Positions 53,257-62,040 are shown, numbered from the stretch's first letter. The stretch: 64,000 bases of DNA from Mariprofundaceae bacterium (GCA_021772895.1 JAJFLC010000015.1:124001-188000), one strand, 5' to 3'. The notes: generated by a model from the sequence alone, not told the origin. Made by a program: numbers and translations.

Positions 53257-56076
53257 CTATGTTATTTTAAAGGCTTCGCCGCCATCACTGGCAAAACCTG
53301 CTGCGTTATCAGCAATGTAACCGCCTGAATTTTCACCAGCATAATTCGGTGTCCCATTTGCCATGATGATTGCATAACGCCCAAAGAAAGGACTGGTCAT
53401 GGCCAGGTATTCAAAATCACCATCTTTATTTTCAAAGGCTTCAAGAATCATCATCTCAGTCTTTGCAGGTGCACCATCGATGCCCTGAATCGTATCTGAT
53501 TCGATATCAATCGGGTCTGATATCCACAAAGACCCATCCTTCGCATCCAATTTTATTTTGGCATGTTTTGGGGTTTCAGCCATCCATTTCAAGGTGCGTG
53601 ATGCAAACTGAATAACCGGACTGGAAACATCATACCAACGTGATTTCACGACTTTTATTTTCTTTTCGTCATGCTTTGTTGCTAATTCAGACTCAAGATC
53701 GGCCTGAATATGTACAGATTTATAGCTCTCTTCCTTATCAGGATTGACGCGATCCCGTAATCCGTAATAAACAATCATTCGGCTGACCCGTTCATTCGGC
53801 TTATCGCTGACGCTGATTGACTTGAAGTTTGCCGCATCACTTAACGGCGTATCGGTTATATAGGGTGCAATGGACTTCAACTTCACTTGTTGCGCACGTT
53901 CATCCCACCAAATATTAAACAGTGACTGTTCAGCCAGTTCACCAAGAAGTTTTTTCACACCTTCCGGTTTTGTGATGATGGCATTCACGTTGAATTGCGA
54001 CAGGTTGCCAATTTTTTCAACGTTCCAGTCTGCTGATGGAATCATCGACACTGGGATATTTGTATAATTTAAAAGCAAATCGCTCACAACATCGACAACA
54101 TTCGTTCCCGTATAAACAAGGCACTGTTGAACAGAATCATCAACGTCGTGATCATCAGCCACGCTTCCCCATGTTGCGCGAGTCAAACCTGAAAGCACAT
54201 CACCTACATTAGATGTGTAATCGATAATTTCATCACCAATACGAACAGAGCCTGTTGCGTCATAGTCCGCACCTTCACCTGCGTGAAGTGTGATGGATGT
54301 TCCAGCCGCCAAACACGCAACAGAAAGCGTTCCTGTTGATGTAGCCGGTGCCTGCGCTTTGTCCGCGTCTGTCTTTGAAAGCACATCCTTCGCTTTGATG
54401 ACAATCTTTCCGTTTGAATTTGCAATCTCGAACGATTCGATGATATAAGTTCGGGTATCGAAATTTGCTGCGTTATAACTTCCATCTTCGGCCAGATAGC
54501 CTGACATGACCCGAAGAACCCGGCCTTTATAGTATGGATTGCGGGCCAGCAGTTTTCCGAAAAAAGATCCTTGTGTGGCTGGATCATAGCTGCGCATTGA
54601 AACGTATGGATCAACACCGCGATCGTGATGTGTGAAGTCGGTCATTTCAACCGTCACACTGGCGCGGTATCCAAGCCCTTTACCGGGCGTGATCCGAGTT
54701 GGTGCGGTGGACATACCTTTCACGCATGGAAGCGCACCCAGCCCGACCGGAAGCCCCGCGATGTTTTCACAAAAACGATATGTTTTGGGGTTATGAACCG
54801 ATACTGTAACGGCCTCTGTTTTAGCATAAGCGCCAACGGTTGGTGATGCTGCAAGCTGGGCACCGTGCAAATAGATATTAGATAACGCCCCTCCAGGCGA
54901 AATAATGTAGCACCATGCATCTGCGTCACTAGCATCGGCTGTAACCGTCATGGATATCTTATACCAACCGTCACCATCATAATCCATCGCGGCTGCATCA
55001 ACAGCCAACGTTCCAGCCTTCGCCCCAAGCGTTCCAGTTTCCATATCAAAATATTGCCTGGCGAACCCGGAAATCAGGCTTATTTGTATCTGGTAGTTTG
55101 GTAAGGTTGCTGAACCCTTAACAAACAAACAAAACGTAAGTTTTGAGGAAGGTGTTATCGTTGTGTGCTGATATAAATATCCACCCAAGGCGCTAGGGAC
55201 AAGTTCATCCCCTGTCATTAGACCATCATAGGCTACAACGTTTGCATTGACTGTAGCGTTTGTCTTATTCCAAACAGCATTATCAAAGGCTTCTGACCAT
55301 AGCAAAAGGTTTGTGATACTTGTCCTGTAGTTCGCCGGGGCTTTGCACGTCTTTCGCGTGTTGTAGCAGATAGCCCCTTTGGTGGTGGCAGCAACCGCTG
55401 CTGTGGTCGTCTTAGCGTAGATAGGAATTTGCATTACGTCGTAGCCTTCAACAACTTGTCCGCCAAAGACAACGATAGACCCTATGACTGCTGCGGAATA
55501 CGCCCAAGTGGCCGAAGCCCCAACAGCAGGGAATATCTGTATATAGCAAGATGAATTTACTGGATCAACCGACCTGGAAGAAATCCCGACCAGCCAATAA
55601 CCACTATCTTCTGGATCGGTTATGACGACCCCGCTAGTGTTTGGGTATAGGTCATCCTTAAACTCGCCCGTTGCCGTATCAAAAGCTACATCATGATACT
55701 CTGCCGTAAAAATCATACGCAACAATGGGAAGCGCGTTGCCCTGCCTATAGCGTCCTTCTTAACTCTTATCCATGCAGTGTAGTTTTTTGTTACATCACA
55801 ACCAATCGCATACCCCTGCACATAGCCCCACGCCGTCGCACTTGCATCGTTAATTGTATCTGCGACTAAAGCACCACTATAGCTGTCGGTATCAGGTGTT
55901 ACTGTGGTGTTGCTTATTGGCCATGAATCGAATTGCTCTGAATACTGAAGGGCATTGCCATGTGGTACGGCGGTGCATGAAGACTGCCCCATGCTTTCCT
56001 GACAGAAGTCCAGATCGACTTCAACAATCGTCAGTGGTTTCCGCCCGATGCGTTTGCGTTCAATGGCAAGGGTCAT
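53257..56076 (-). CDS. Large tail-tip/hub protein with two inserted modules
   Basis: A 939-residue structural protein. The conserved scaffold is split: DLDFCQES at the start, CYNTRKTCKAPANY in the middle, then YRFCENIAGLP and PGKGLGYRASVTVEMTDF. Two related modules are inserted between these pieces, one starting NALQYSEQFDSWP and the other NLLLWSEAFDNAVW, both resembling carbohydrate-binding jelly-roll domains. The C-terminal half is beta-rich. The 37-codon gene upstream overlaps its start. Confidence 0.8.
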   Translation of the reverse strand: MTLAIERKRIGRKPLTIVEVDLDFCQESMGQSSCTAVPHGNALQYSEQFDSWPISNTTVTPDTDSYSGALVADTINDASATAWGYVQGYAIGCDVTKNYTAWIRVKKDAIGRATRFPLLRMIFTAEYHDVAFDTATGEFKDDLYPNTSGVVITDPEDSGYWLVGISSRSVDPVNSSCYIQIFPAVGASATWAYSAAVIGSIVVFGGQVVEGYDVMQIPIYAKTTTAAVAATTKGAICYNTRKTCKAPANYRTSITNLLLWSEAFDNAVWNKTNATVNANVVAYDGLMTGDELVPSALGGYLYQHTTITPSSKLTFCLFVKGSATLPNYQIQISLISGFARQYFDMETGTLGAKAGTLAVDAAAMDYDGDGWYKISMTVTADASDADAWCYIISPGGALSNIYLHGAQLAASPTVGAYAKTEAVTVSVHNPKTYRFCENIAGLPVGLGALPCVKGMSTAPTRITPGKGLGYRASVTVEMTDFTHHDRGVDPYVSMRSYDPATQGSFFGKLLARNPYYKGRVLRVMSGYLAEDGSYNAANFDTRTYIIESFEIANSNGKIVIKAKDVLSKTDADKAQAPATSTGTLSVACLAAGTSITLHAGEGADYDATGSVRIGDEIIDYTSNVGDVLSGLTRATWGSVADDHDVDDSVQQCLVYTGTNVVDVVSDLLLNYTNIPVSMIPSADWNVEKIGNLSQFNVNAIITKPEGVKKLLGELAEQSLFNIWWDERAQQVKLKSIAPYITDTPLSDAANFKSISVSDKPNERVSRMIVYYGLRDRVNPDKEESYKSVHIQADLESELATKHDEKKIKVVKSRWYDVSSPVIQFASRTLKWMAETPKHAKIKLDAKDGSLWISDPIDIESDTIQGIDGAPAKTEMMILEAFENKDGDFEYLAMTSPFFGRYAIIMANGTPNYAGENSGGYIADNAAGFASDGGEAFKIT

Positions 56077-56186
56077 GATACACCTCCATGTGCATCACCC
56101 TTCGGGCGGAAAGGCTGTGCCCCAGGGCACCATCTTTGCCTGCAATATTCACTTTGTGCGATCATGCTCTCCTGCATGATTGTCAT
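56073..56186 (-). CDS. Tiny conserved-type phage protein
   Basis: A 37-residue protein (MTIMQESMIAQSEYC start, WCPGAQPFRPKGDAHGG end). It overlaps both the preceding and following genes by ATGA, so it exactly bridges the gap between two tail genes. WCPGAQPFRP looks like a conserved turn-forming motif. No function is known. Confidence 0.65.
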   Translation of the reverse strand: MTIMQESMIAQSEYCRQRWCPGAQPFRPKGDAHGGVS

Positions 56187-56959
56187 ACTTCAGCCATCGC
56201 TTTCATATGAACATCCATGAAAACGGAGTTTGAATATTTAGGAACCCGCATGTCATTGTTTCTATCAATCCAGCAAAATGCAGCTTCATCTGGATAATTG
56301 ACTTCATCCCATGAAACAAAAAAAGGGTTGGCCTTAGCGTGCTCATGAAAAGGCATCCAGGTGGATCGAACCCATGCAGGTGAACGATGTTTAAACGATA
56401 GTGACATTTTACCCGCATGATCACGCAAGGATTTACCAAGAAAAGATCCTGTCAGGCTTTTTGAAGATGTTGTTTTATAATCACGAGACAGAGGCGGGAC
56501 AAAACCAATTTGTGGTGCCTGCCCAATATCCAGCACTGAACCAAAGGCAATAACACCGACTTTGGGTTGAAAACTTGTTGCTCCTGCGTCACGACGAAAT
56601 AGTACTTGCCAATACATATCGGAAACAGCACTAAATGAAACAAAATTCACGCCACTATTTATTGGCATCCACCCCCCGGAAACAGCTGTCCAGATCACGC
56701 CATCAAATGAATGTTGCAATAGAAACTCATCAGTTAATGAGTTAAGGTCATGTGCTGAAAATGAAATATAATCACACTGCTGAAGTGAAAGGCATGCGAA
56801 AGAAATCTGTGGATATACAGCTACCGCATCGATTTGCCAAAAGTCAAATGGCAACCAGTCAAAGACATTTTCAACAGGATTTAGCGTTGCAGACTGAGTG
56901 CTGGAAACGGTCACACCGAGTCTCCCTGCAAGGTTTTCATAGCCAATTTTCACGCTCAT
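56183..56959 (-). CDS. Phage tail protein
   Basis: A 258-residue structural protein located directly after the tape measure gene, the position of distal tail or tail-tip proteins in lambda-like phages. It is beta-rich with DNSLTDEFLLQHSFDG-like strands (landmark DEFLLQHSFDG) and a CWIDRNNDMRVPKY segment. Its start shares one base with the tape-measure stop (TAATG). Confidence 0.7.
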   Translation of the reverse strand: MSVKIGYENLAGRLGVTVSSTQSATLNPVENVFDWLPFDFWQIDAVAVYPQISFACLSLQQCDYISFSAHDLNSLTDEFLLQHSFDGVIWTAVSGGWMPINSGVNFVSFSAVSDMYWQVLFRRDAGATSFQPKVGVIAFGSVLDIGQAPQIGFVPPLSRDYKTTSSKSLTGSFLGKSLRDHAGKMSLSFKHRSPAWVRSTWMPFHEHAKANPFFVSWDEVNYPDEAAFCWIDRNNDMRVPKYSNSVFMDVHMKAMAEV

Positions 56960-59121
56960 TATGCCACCCTCAACTGGACACCATTATCAGTCTCTTCATT
57001 AATCGCTTCGATCAGACTGCGCACATCACTCGATGAATAAATACCTTTCTCAACAGATACGCTGACCTGTTGTACAGGTGCCTTCTGACTGGGTTCATTG
57101 GATAATGATTGCGATGGTGCTGATGGAATTGTCGAGTCAGCAGATTTGCCAGCACTACCGCCGCTGACACTAGGGACTCCCCCCCCTGAAGAAACACTTG
57201 CCGATTTAGAGCCAAATGATGTTGATGCAATACTTGAAATCATCGCACCAGTTTTTGCCAACGATGCGGCTGTATACGCAACCGCAACAACAGGCGCATA
57301 CGGGCCACCAACCTGCATGCCAGCGTCCCATGCCGCGATAGCTGCTGATATACCACTAATCGTTGCATTTGCTAATGCAGCAGCCTTGCCGACCTCAAAA
57401 GCTGCCCGGCTATTTGAATTCATCAATGAGCTCATATCACCTAAAGCACTTTGGGCACCCGAAAGCAAAGCTTTATTTTTTTTCTTTTCTAAATCTTTTT
57501 CTGATTTTCCAGCTTTATCTCGAATAGCAGAAATTTTATTCTCACCATCGGCAATAACAGAATTTTTTGCCTCTTCATAAAGTGTTTGTTGCTCAAGGTT
57601 CCATGCGTTGTTATCAATCAACTGCTGCTTATCATATTCCAACTTCTCAAGATCTTTATCAAACTTAAGAATTGCCTTCTCTTCTTCCAGCATCATATTT
57701 TCATCAGCAATCTGGCGCATACTTTCAAAGCGCTCGCGAGTTTTATTGATTAATGCCTGAGTCGTTGCGTCATAATTTGAAAGCTCGGGATTAGCATCAG
57801 GATTGGCATCATCATTGACAGCCGGATCAGTGCCTAGATTAGCATCATCATTGGCAGGTAAACGAGCTGCCAACCTTGCTTTCTCGACTATCTTAGCTCG
57901 TTTCGCTGCCTCATCATTCATGGTTGTCGTAACTTCTTGTAGTTTCTCCGAAAGCATCGGTGCCGCGAGAATTTTATCCATACTATTAAAATCTTTAGCT
58001 ACCGCGGCCCATGCCTCCGTAGAAGATTGATGTAAGTCAACATTTTTAACCTTCAATACATCCAGATGCTCTCCGATAACAGGAATAGAGCTAATCATAT
58101 TGTTAAACACATCACCAAAAAATGAACCAGACTTTGGTTTATTTCCGATAAAATTAACAATTGCACCATCAACATCGGCAATGCCTTCGATGACACTTGC
58201 TTTTGCGATATCCCAACCAAGATTTATTTTCGAAAATCCATAGGATGCTGTCTGAACCGCATCGCCAAGAAAACCAACGACGTTTATAACCTGGGTGATA
58301 CCACTATGAATATTTTTTGTTGATAAGATACCACTTCTTGCCAAATCAGAAAATGCATTGCTGCCTGCAATAATCCATGGCGCAAGCTCAGAAGCGATGG
58401 AGTTACCAACGCCTGCAACAGCTGATTCTGCCTTTAACATAGCTTTATTGGCCAATTCCATCTTAGCGGCATCAACTCTGTTAATTGCGATCCCAAGATA
58501 ATCAGCCTCTTTTGCTGATGCCTGCATACCCTCTTTACCCAGTGCCAGTGTACGAACTAACGAGATGCCTTCAGAGCCAAACAGGTTCACTGCCAGACGA
58601 CTCTTATCGAACTGCGACCCAACCTGACTCATCGCACCAGCTACTTCCTGCATGGCCTGATCAACAGGCATTCTTGAAAGCACCTCAGCATCAAGGCTCA
58701 GTGCTCTCAAAGCACCATTTGCTTCCCCCGTGCCTTGTGCAGCCTCTGCAAGACGAGCTGTAAAGTTCTGTGTGGCCACATCCATCGTGTTAAAATCAAC
58801 ACCGGTCTGTTGACCAGCATAACGCAAGCCTGCCAAAGACTCTGTTGTCATACCAAGTCTATCCGCTGTTTTAGCAAGCTCATCGCCCGCCAGTAGTGAC
58901 TGCATAGTTAGCGCACCAATCCCTTCAACAGCAGCGAGGGCCATATCAGCGACCGGTAATTTTGTGAGTAAGGAACCAAATTCGTCAGCAGTGGATGAAG
59001 TGACCGAGGAAATAGTTTCCATGCTTGCAATAGCAGCAGCTTCAGCCTTCGCAAACGCCTCTTCAGCAGATTTCGAGTCAATTGTAGTTAAATTTTTGAT
59101 TTTAGCGTTTGCTTTTTTCAC
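56959..59121 (-). CDS. Tail tape measure protein
   Basis: A 720-residue protein that sets tail length. The GTG at 59121 is the start: AAGGAGG lies upstream and the GTGA overlaps the stop of the -1 chaperone frame. It is rich in Ala, Lys and long helices (TADRLGMTTESLAGL, LEYDKQQLIDNNAWN), with hydrophobic helices near residues 590-640. At about 1.5 angstrom per residue the tail would be near 110 nm. Its place beside the chaperones is standard. Confidence 0.93.
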   Translation of the reverse strand: MKKANAKIKNLTTIDSKSAEEAFAKAEAAAIASMETISSVTSSTADEFGSLLTKLPVADMALAAVEGIGALTMQSLLAGDELAKTADRLGMTTESLAGLRYAGQQTGVDFNTMDVATQNFTARLAEAAQGTGEANGALRALSLDAEVLSRMPVDQAMQEVAGAMSQVGSQFDKSRLAVNLFGSEGISLVRTLALGKEGMQASAKEADYLGIAINRVDAAKMELANKAMLKAESAVAGVGNSIASELAPWIIAGSNAFSDLARSGILSTKNIHSGITQVINVVGFLGDAVQTASYGFSKINLGWDIAKASVIEGIADVDGAIVNFIGNKPKSGSFFGDVFNNMISSIPVIGEHLDVLKVKNVDLHQSSTEAWAAVAKDFNSMDKILAAPMLSEKLQEVTTTMNDEAAKRAKIVEKARLAARLPANDDANLGTDPAVNDDANPDANPELSNYDATTQALINKTRERFESMRQIADENMMLEEEKAILKFDKDLEKLEYDKQQLIDNNAWNLEQQTLYEEAKNSVIADGENKISAIRDKAGKSEKDLEKKKNKALLSGAQSALGDMSSLMNSNSRAAFEVGKAAALANATISGISAAIAAWDAGMQVGGPYAPVVAVAYTAASLAKTGAMISSIASTSFGSKSASVSSGGGVPSVSGGSAGKSADSTIPSAPSQSLSNEPSQKAPVQQVSVSVEKGIYSSSDVRSLIEAINEETDNGVQLRVA

Positions 59122-59399
59122 TGGTTTCCTGCCCTCCTTACAATATCCATACACTCAATCCAAACGGGTGATTGATCGTGCCAACCACCGGCGGTGGGTA
59201 AAATTCCTTTCTGTAACCACCCCCACGACAGGAACACTTCGTCGAACTCATCCAGCATCAGTGCAGGACACCCTTCCGTCTCCATATCCCAGTTATCGAT
59301 CCAGTGATTGCTGCCACCACAACGGGCTGGCTTATCTACTGAGAGAGGACAGTCTCCGCATCGTTTTCCGGTGTGGTAGGCAATGGCTCCGATCCAGAT
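59118..59399 (-). CDS. Tail chaperone, -1 frame part (gpT-like)
   Basis: Ninety-three codons in the -1 frame of the upstream chaperone gene, beginning inside an A9 run and ending in TGA overlapping the tape-measure GTG. The frame has a TAA directly before the A run and no start codon of its own, so it can only be made by frameshifting. The peptide is clearly real protein (RCGDCPLS, NHWIDNWDMETEGCPALMLDE). It would extend the first chaperone to about 202 residues, as gpGT in lambda. Confidence 0.85.
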   Translation of the reverse strand: MWIGAIAYHTGKRCGDCPLSVDKPARCGGSNHWIDNWDMETEGCPALMLDEFDEVFLSWGWLQKGILPTAGGWHDQSPVWIECMDIVRRAGNQ

Positions 59400-59725
59400 T
59401 TTTTTTTAACATCATCTGAAACCAGAAGGTGTTCGACAATCAGTGCTGCAACACCGAGTAAAAACGGCTGATTTTCAGAATCTGTAGTGTCGATATTGTA
59501 ACTCAACTGGCGCGGATCATGACGTTCACCATCCACCTCAACTTCCGAAACACATTCACGCAGTGCATAAAGTGCGATTCGGGTCGATGGATTGGATGAA
59601 ATACGGAAAAAGCCCTGAATTTCAGCCACATGCTCGGGCAGTACAAAACCTAGTCTAAGCCTGATACCAAGCTCTTTATTTTCCAGTGCGTTATCCTTGC
59701 GAGTAAGCAGCTTTAATTTCGACAT
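59336..59725 (-). CDS. Tail assembly chaperone, zero-frame product (gpG-like)
   Basis: A 129-residue protein just upstream of the tape measure gene. The first 109 residues to VSDDVKKK are shared with the frameshift product; the zero-frame tail is SGSEPLPTTPENDAETVLSQ. Helical and acidic features (PEHVAEIQGFFRIS, LLGVAALIVEHLL) fit tail chaperones that coat the tape measure protein before tube assembly. Confidence 0.85.
   Translation of the reverse strand: MSKLKLLTRKDNALENKELGIRLRLGFVLPEHVAEIQGFFRISSNPSTRIALYALRECVSEVEVDGERHDPRQLSYNIDTTDSENQPFLLGVAALIVEHLLVSDDVKKKSGSEPLPTTPENDAETVLSQ
59399..59407 (-). promoter_or_regulatory. Likely -1 frameshift slippery site (A9)
   Basis: Minus-strand context GTT-AAA-AAA-AAA-TCT contains A-AAA-AAA, a canonical -1 slippery heptamer, within the chaperone gene 61 bases before its zero-frame stop. 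Slipping joins the 109-residue chaperone core to the 93-residue -1 extension. Transcriptional slippage on the A9 run is an alternative mechanism with a similar result. Confidence 0.75.
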
Positions 59726-59734
59726 TTCAGCCCC

Positions 59735-60673
59735 TTAATCAATCGTGATTTGATAGGCATCGTCACCTACCGTCTCATTCAGCTTCAAGGTGATGTCACG
59801 GTTGTTAAACAAACCATCTGCGGCAGGTGTAACGACTTCATATTGGGCTGCCGATGCAGACAAAGTGAAACGATTTCCAGCCGAACCAAACTGAGCAAGA
59901 AATGCTGCTTCAGTGAGACCTGTTAAACGATTAAAATCGGCTGCGGTAGCCAATGAGCGTTTAGAAAAAGTTACACTGGACTTGTCGCGCCCGGTTACCA
60001 GTGCCTGAACATCGCCAATCATGTGTGGTACATCGGTGGCAACGCCTGCATCAAAAGCAAACGTACCGACTGAAATAGGAGTTGCCGCTTCACTGACAAC
60101 ATCGGATGCCGATACCTTAATCGGGTCAGATGATTGATATGTGATGCCCGTAGGTAGCACTACAGTAGTCGGCGCCACATATGGTGCCACAATAGTTGCT
60201 TTGCCTGTGATGTAACCATTAATTGGCGCATCAAACTGAAACGTTGCAACAGCACCAATAAGCTTCCATAGCAGACCATCCTCATACCAGTAAAAGGTTG
60301 AAGTCTGGCGTGCTGTATCCGGGCCGGTAGTGATCGGATCCATGACAACACTGACGGGTACAGTGGCGACTGTATTGATGGTAATTGTATGTGCGGCAGA
60401 AAACATAACCGGCCAATAATCAGGTATAATGCCAAGGCCGCCACCAGAGCGAATTTTAAAGCTGACCTCCAATTGATTCTGTTTCTCAATCATATTGGAC
60501 TTCATATCACCAAAGGTCTGTTTTACACCCTGATTAGCCAAAGCTTCAATACCGGTTGTAAACGTTCCCGATTCAATACGGATGGCATTTAATGCTGCCG
60601 TCGGAACCGAATCGGTACCCGGTGTCGATTCAATTTTACCTAACAGGGCCTTTTGTAATGTACTTACACTCAT
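59735..60673 (-). CDS. Major tail tube protein
   Basis: A 312-residue protein located directly before the tail chaperones, the position of the tail tube subunit (gpV in lambda). It is beta-rich and ends in an Ig-like or tail-tube strand pattern (RDITLKLNETVGDDAY). GAGAGGAG precedes the start. The 45-codon gene overlaps its start by ATGA. Confidence 0.85.
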   Translation of the reverse strand: MSVSTLQKALLGKIESTPGTDSVPTAALNAIRIESGTFTTGIEALANQGVKQTFGDMKSNMIEKQNQLEVSFKIRSGGGLGIIPDYWPVMFSAAHTITINTVATVPVSVVMDPITTGPDTARQTSTFYWYEDGLLWKLIGAVATFQFDAPINGYITGKATIVAPYVAPTTVVLPTGITYQSSDPIKVSASDVVSEAATPISVGTFAFDAGVATDVPHMIGDVQALVTGRDKSSVTFSKRSLATAADFNRLTGLTEAAFLAQFGSAGNRFTLSASAAQYEVVTPAADGLFNNRDITLKLNETVGDDAYQITID

Positions 60674-60807
60674 GATTTACTCTCCTCTCCATTATCTGGC
60701 CTGACTAATGTACGTGGAACAAACCCAGTCAGACGTTTATCGTTATTTTTTTTGGTTGCTATTTTTTTGCCCACCGGTTTTTTTCTGTTTTTCTTTATAG
60801 TTGTCAC
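60670..60807 (-). CDS. Small Lys-rich phage protein
   Basis: A 45-residue highly basic protein (TTIKKNRKKPVGKKIATKK landmark KKNRKKPVGKKIATKK, then RLTGFVPRTLVR). Its GTG overlaps the tail-terminator stop (GTGA) and its stop overlaps the tube start (ATGA), so it exactly fills the gap. It may bind DNA or a tail partner; no family is recognised. Confidence 0.6.
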   Translation of the reverse strand: MTTIKKNRKKPVGKKIATKKNNDKRLTGFVPRTLVRPDNGEESKS

Positions 60808-61247
60808 ACCAATACCCCCGGATCTGTTTCACGCACAAAATACGTCGCCGTAAAGTCCATAACAGCTTCACCCACAGGGTTTGTTGCAGTGATATTCAAG
60901 CCTGCCAGCGTATTGTTCAGCACAAGATCAGCCGTCAAGCCCCCGAGTGTAGGATCAACAGCCAGCGCCTTTTCCACCTCAAGACAAATCTGATCTAATC
61001 CATCATCCAGTGTTGAGGTAGCTGAGACCACCGCATGTACCTGAAGCTCAAGTTTACGCTCCTGCTCACGGTTGCTACCCAACGATACTCGCAAGGCATC
61101 ATCTTTTAATGCATATAGCAGCAGACATGGGAATGGACCCTGATCTACCACATGCAATCGTGATAAGAACACATTACTGCCAGTCGTAGTCAGCCCGGTT
61201 AGAACTGTGCTTATAGCATCACGGATCTGTTTACGTGCATGTGCCAT
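60804..61247 (-). CDS. Tail terminator/completion-like protein
   Basis: A 147-residue protein with an N-terminal helix (HARKQIRDAISTVLTGL) and a beta-sheet core (ERKLELQVHAVVSA, DQICLEVEKALAVD), the pattern of gpU-type tail terminators. Its position before the tube gene agrees. GAGGAAG precedes the start. Confidence 0.75.
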   Translation of the reverse strand: MAHARKQIRDAISTVLTGLTTTGSNVFLSRLHVVDQGPFPCLLLYALKDDALRVSLGSNREQERKLELQVHAVVSATSTLDDGLDQICLEVEKALAVDPTLGGLTADLVLNNTLAGLNITATNPVGEAVMDFTATYFVRETDPGVLV

Positions 61248-61272
61248 TAAACTTCCTCAAGAACCACAATAA

Positions 61273-61395
61273 TCATTTCTGTACTCTGAAATATTCAGAA
61301 TCAAAAACGGCTTTGATCAGCGAATCATTCATGGTGATTTTTTCACCTGTGACAGTAAGCATGTCCAGCCTGTCCGCATCAAATTCAAATGCCAT
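61273..61395 (-). CDS. Short head-tail joining-type protein, possibly truncated
   Basis: A 40-residue protein (MAFEFDADRLDML, TMNDSLIKAVFDSEYF) with AGGAGAG before its ATG. It resembles the beginning of phage head-tail attachment proteins, which are longer. After its stop, another frame reads MIIVVLEEV, so a shift or internal deletion may have shortened it. Lies upstream of the tail terminator gene. Confidence 0.45.
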   Translation of the reverse strand: MAFEFDADRLDMLTVTGEKITMNDSLIKAVFDSEYFRVQK

Positions 61396-61675
61396 TTTCT
61401 CTCCTGTCTTTCAAAACTTTTCAGCTTTTCAAAGCAGATTCATACCTTCGCACCCTTGCTTTGAAAAACCGTCCACAGTTCGTAAGAACAGTGGAACATT
61501 TTAATATCATTTTAAGAGCGACCAACTTTCGAGGTGACAAAAGAGGGCCGCTCAACTTTTTTCCAGTCTGCTTTCACCAGATACAGCACTGTTCTGAAGT
61601 GCTATGGCACGCATCATGACGGACAAAAAAGGAAACGATTAAGACAAGCGTTTCACTTTTTATTTAATTGGATTT
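61396..61675. other. Gene-poor gap at the tail/IS junction
   Basis: About 280 bases without a convincing gene, where head genes would be expected upstream of the tail module. It contains CCACTGTTC-TTAC-GAACTGTGG on the minus strand (near 61470-61492), a hairpin with one mismatch, and short broken frames. It ends at the inverted repeat of the IS1595 remnant. Confidence 0.5.
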
Positions 61676-61887
61676 GGGGCTGTCCCAGATAATGCATAAT
61701 TTGTATGATCGAGGGTGGTATGAAAAAGTGTCGGTTAAGTTGGTACAAGCAGGATCGTCTGATAGAGCATTTCGTTGCTGGTACTACAGCCCGATGTACG
61801 GCGGACTTTGTTGGAGTTAATACGTAAAACATCAACCTATTACTTTCATCGATTGCGTATGATGATTAGCCAACAGCTTGAGCAAGC
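61676..61887 (+). mobile_element. Truncated IS1595-family remnant
   Basis: Starts with the inverted repeat GGGGCTGTCCCAGATAATGC at 61676 and continues with the transposase start MKKCRLSWYKQDRLIEHF (ATG at 61720). A one-base shift gives an early stop (GVNT), and homology to the copy at 21063 stops at about 61887. Only about the first third of the element remains. It lies in the opposite orientation to the copy at 21063. Confidence 0.88.
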
Positions 61888-62040
61888 CCAAAAAATTGGA
61901 CTACGCAACATCAAATTAATTTCAAAGGGGGCTTCATCGTCGTAAGAAATACAACATCCGCAAAGTTTTTGTGCCAATGGCATGAGCAGATTCAACCCGG
62001 CCTCTTCGTATTCAAGTGGTATGGTAAAACCGCTTACCAC
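61888..62040 (-). pseudogene. Phage ORF cut by the IS1595 remnant
   Basis: About 50 codons on the minus strand (GFTIPLEYEEAGLNLL, KLCGCCISYDDEAPFEIN) start in overlap with the preceding tail-fibre chaperone remnant and run into the IS1595 fragment. The sequence looks like real protein but has no natural end. Possibly a small tail gene cut by the insertion. Confidence 0.35.

Noticed and set aside
61396-61675. Possible head gene or RNA upstream of the tail module
   Set aside because: Frames are broken or under 25 codons, and the hairpin lacks a clear T-tract in the right place.
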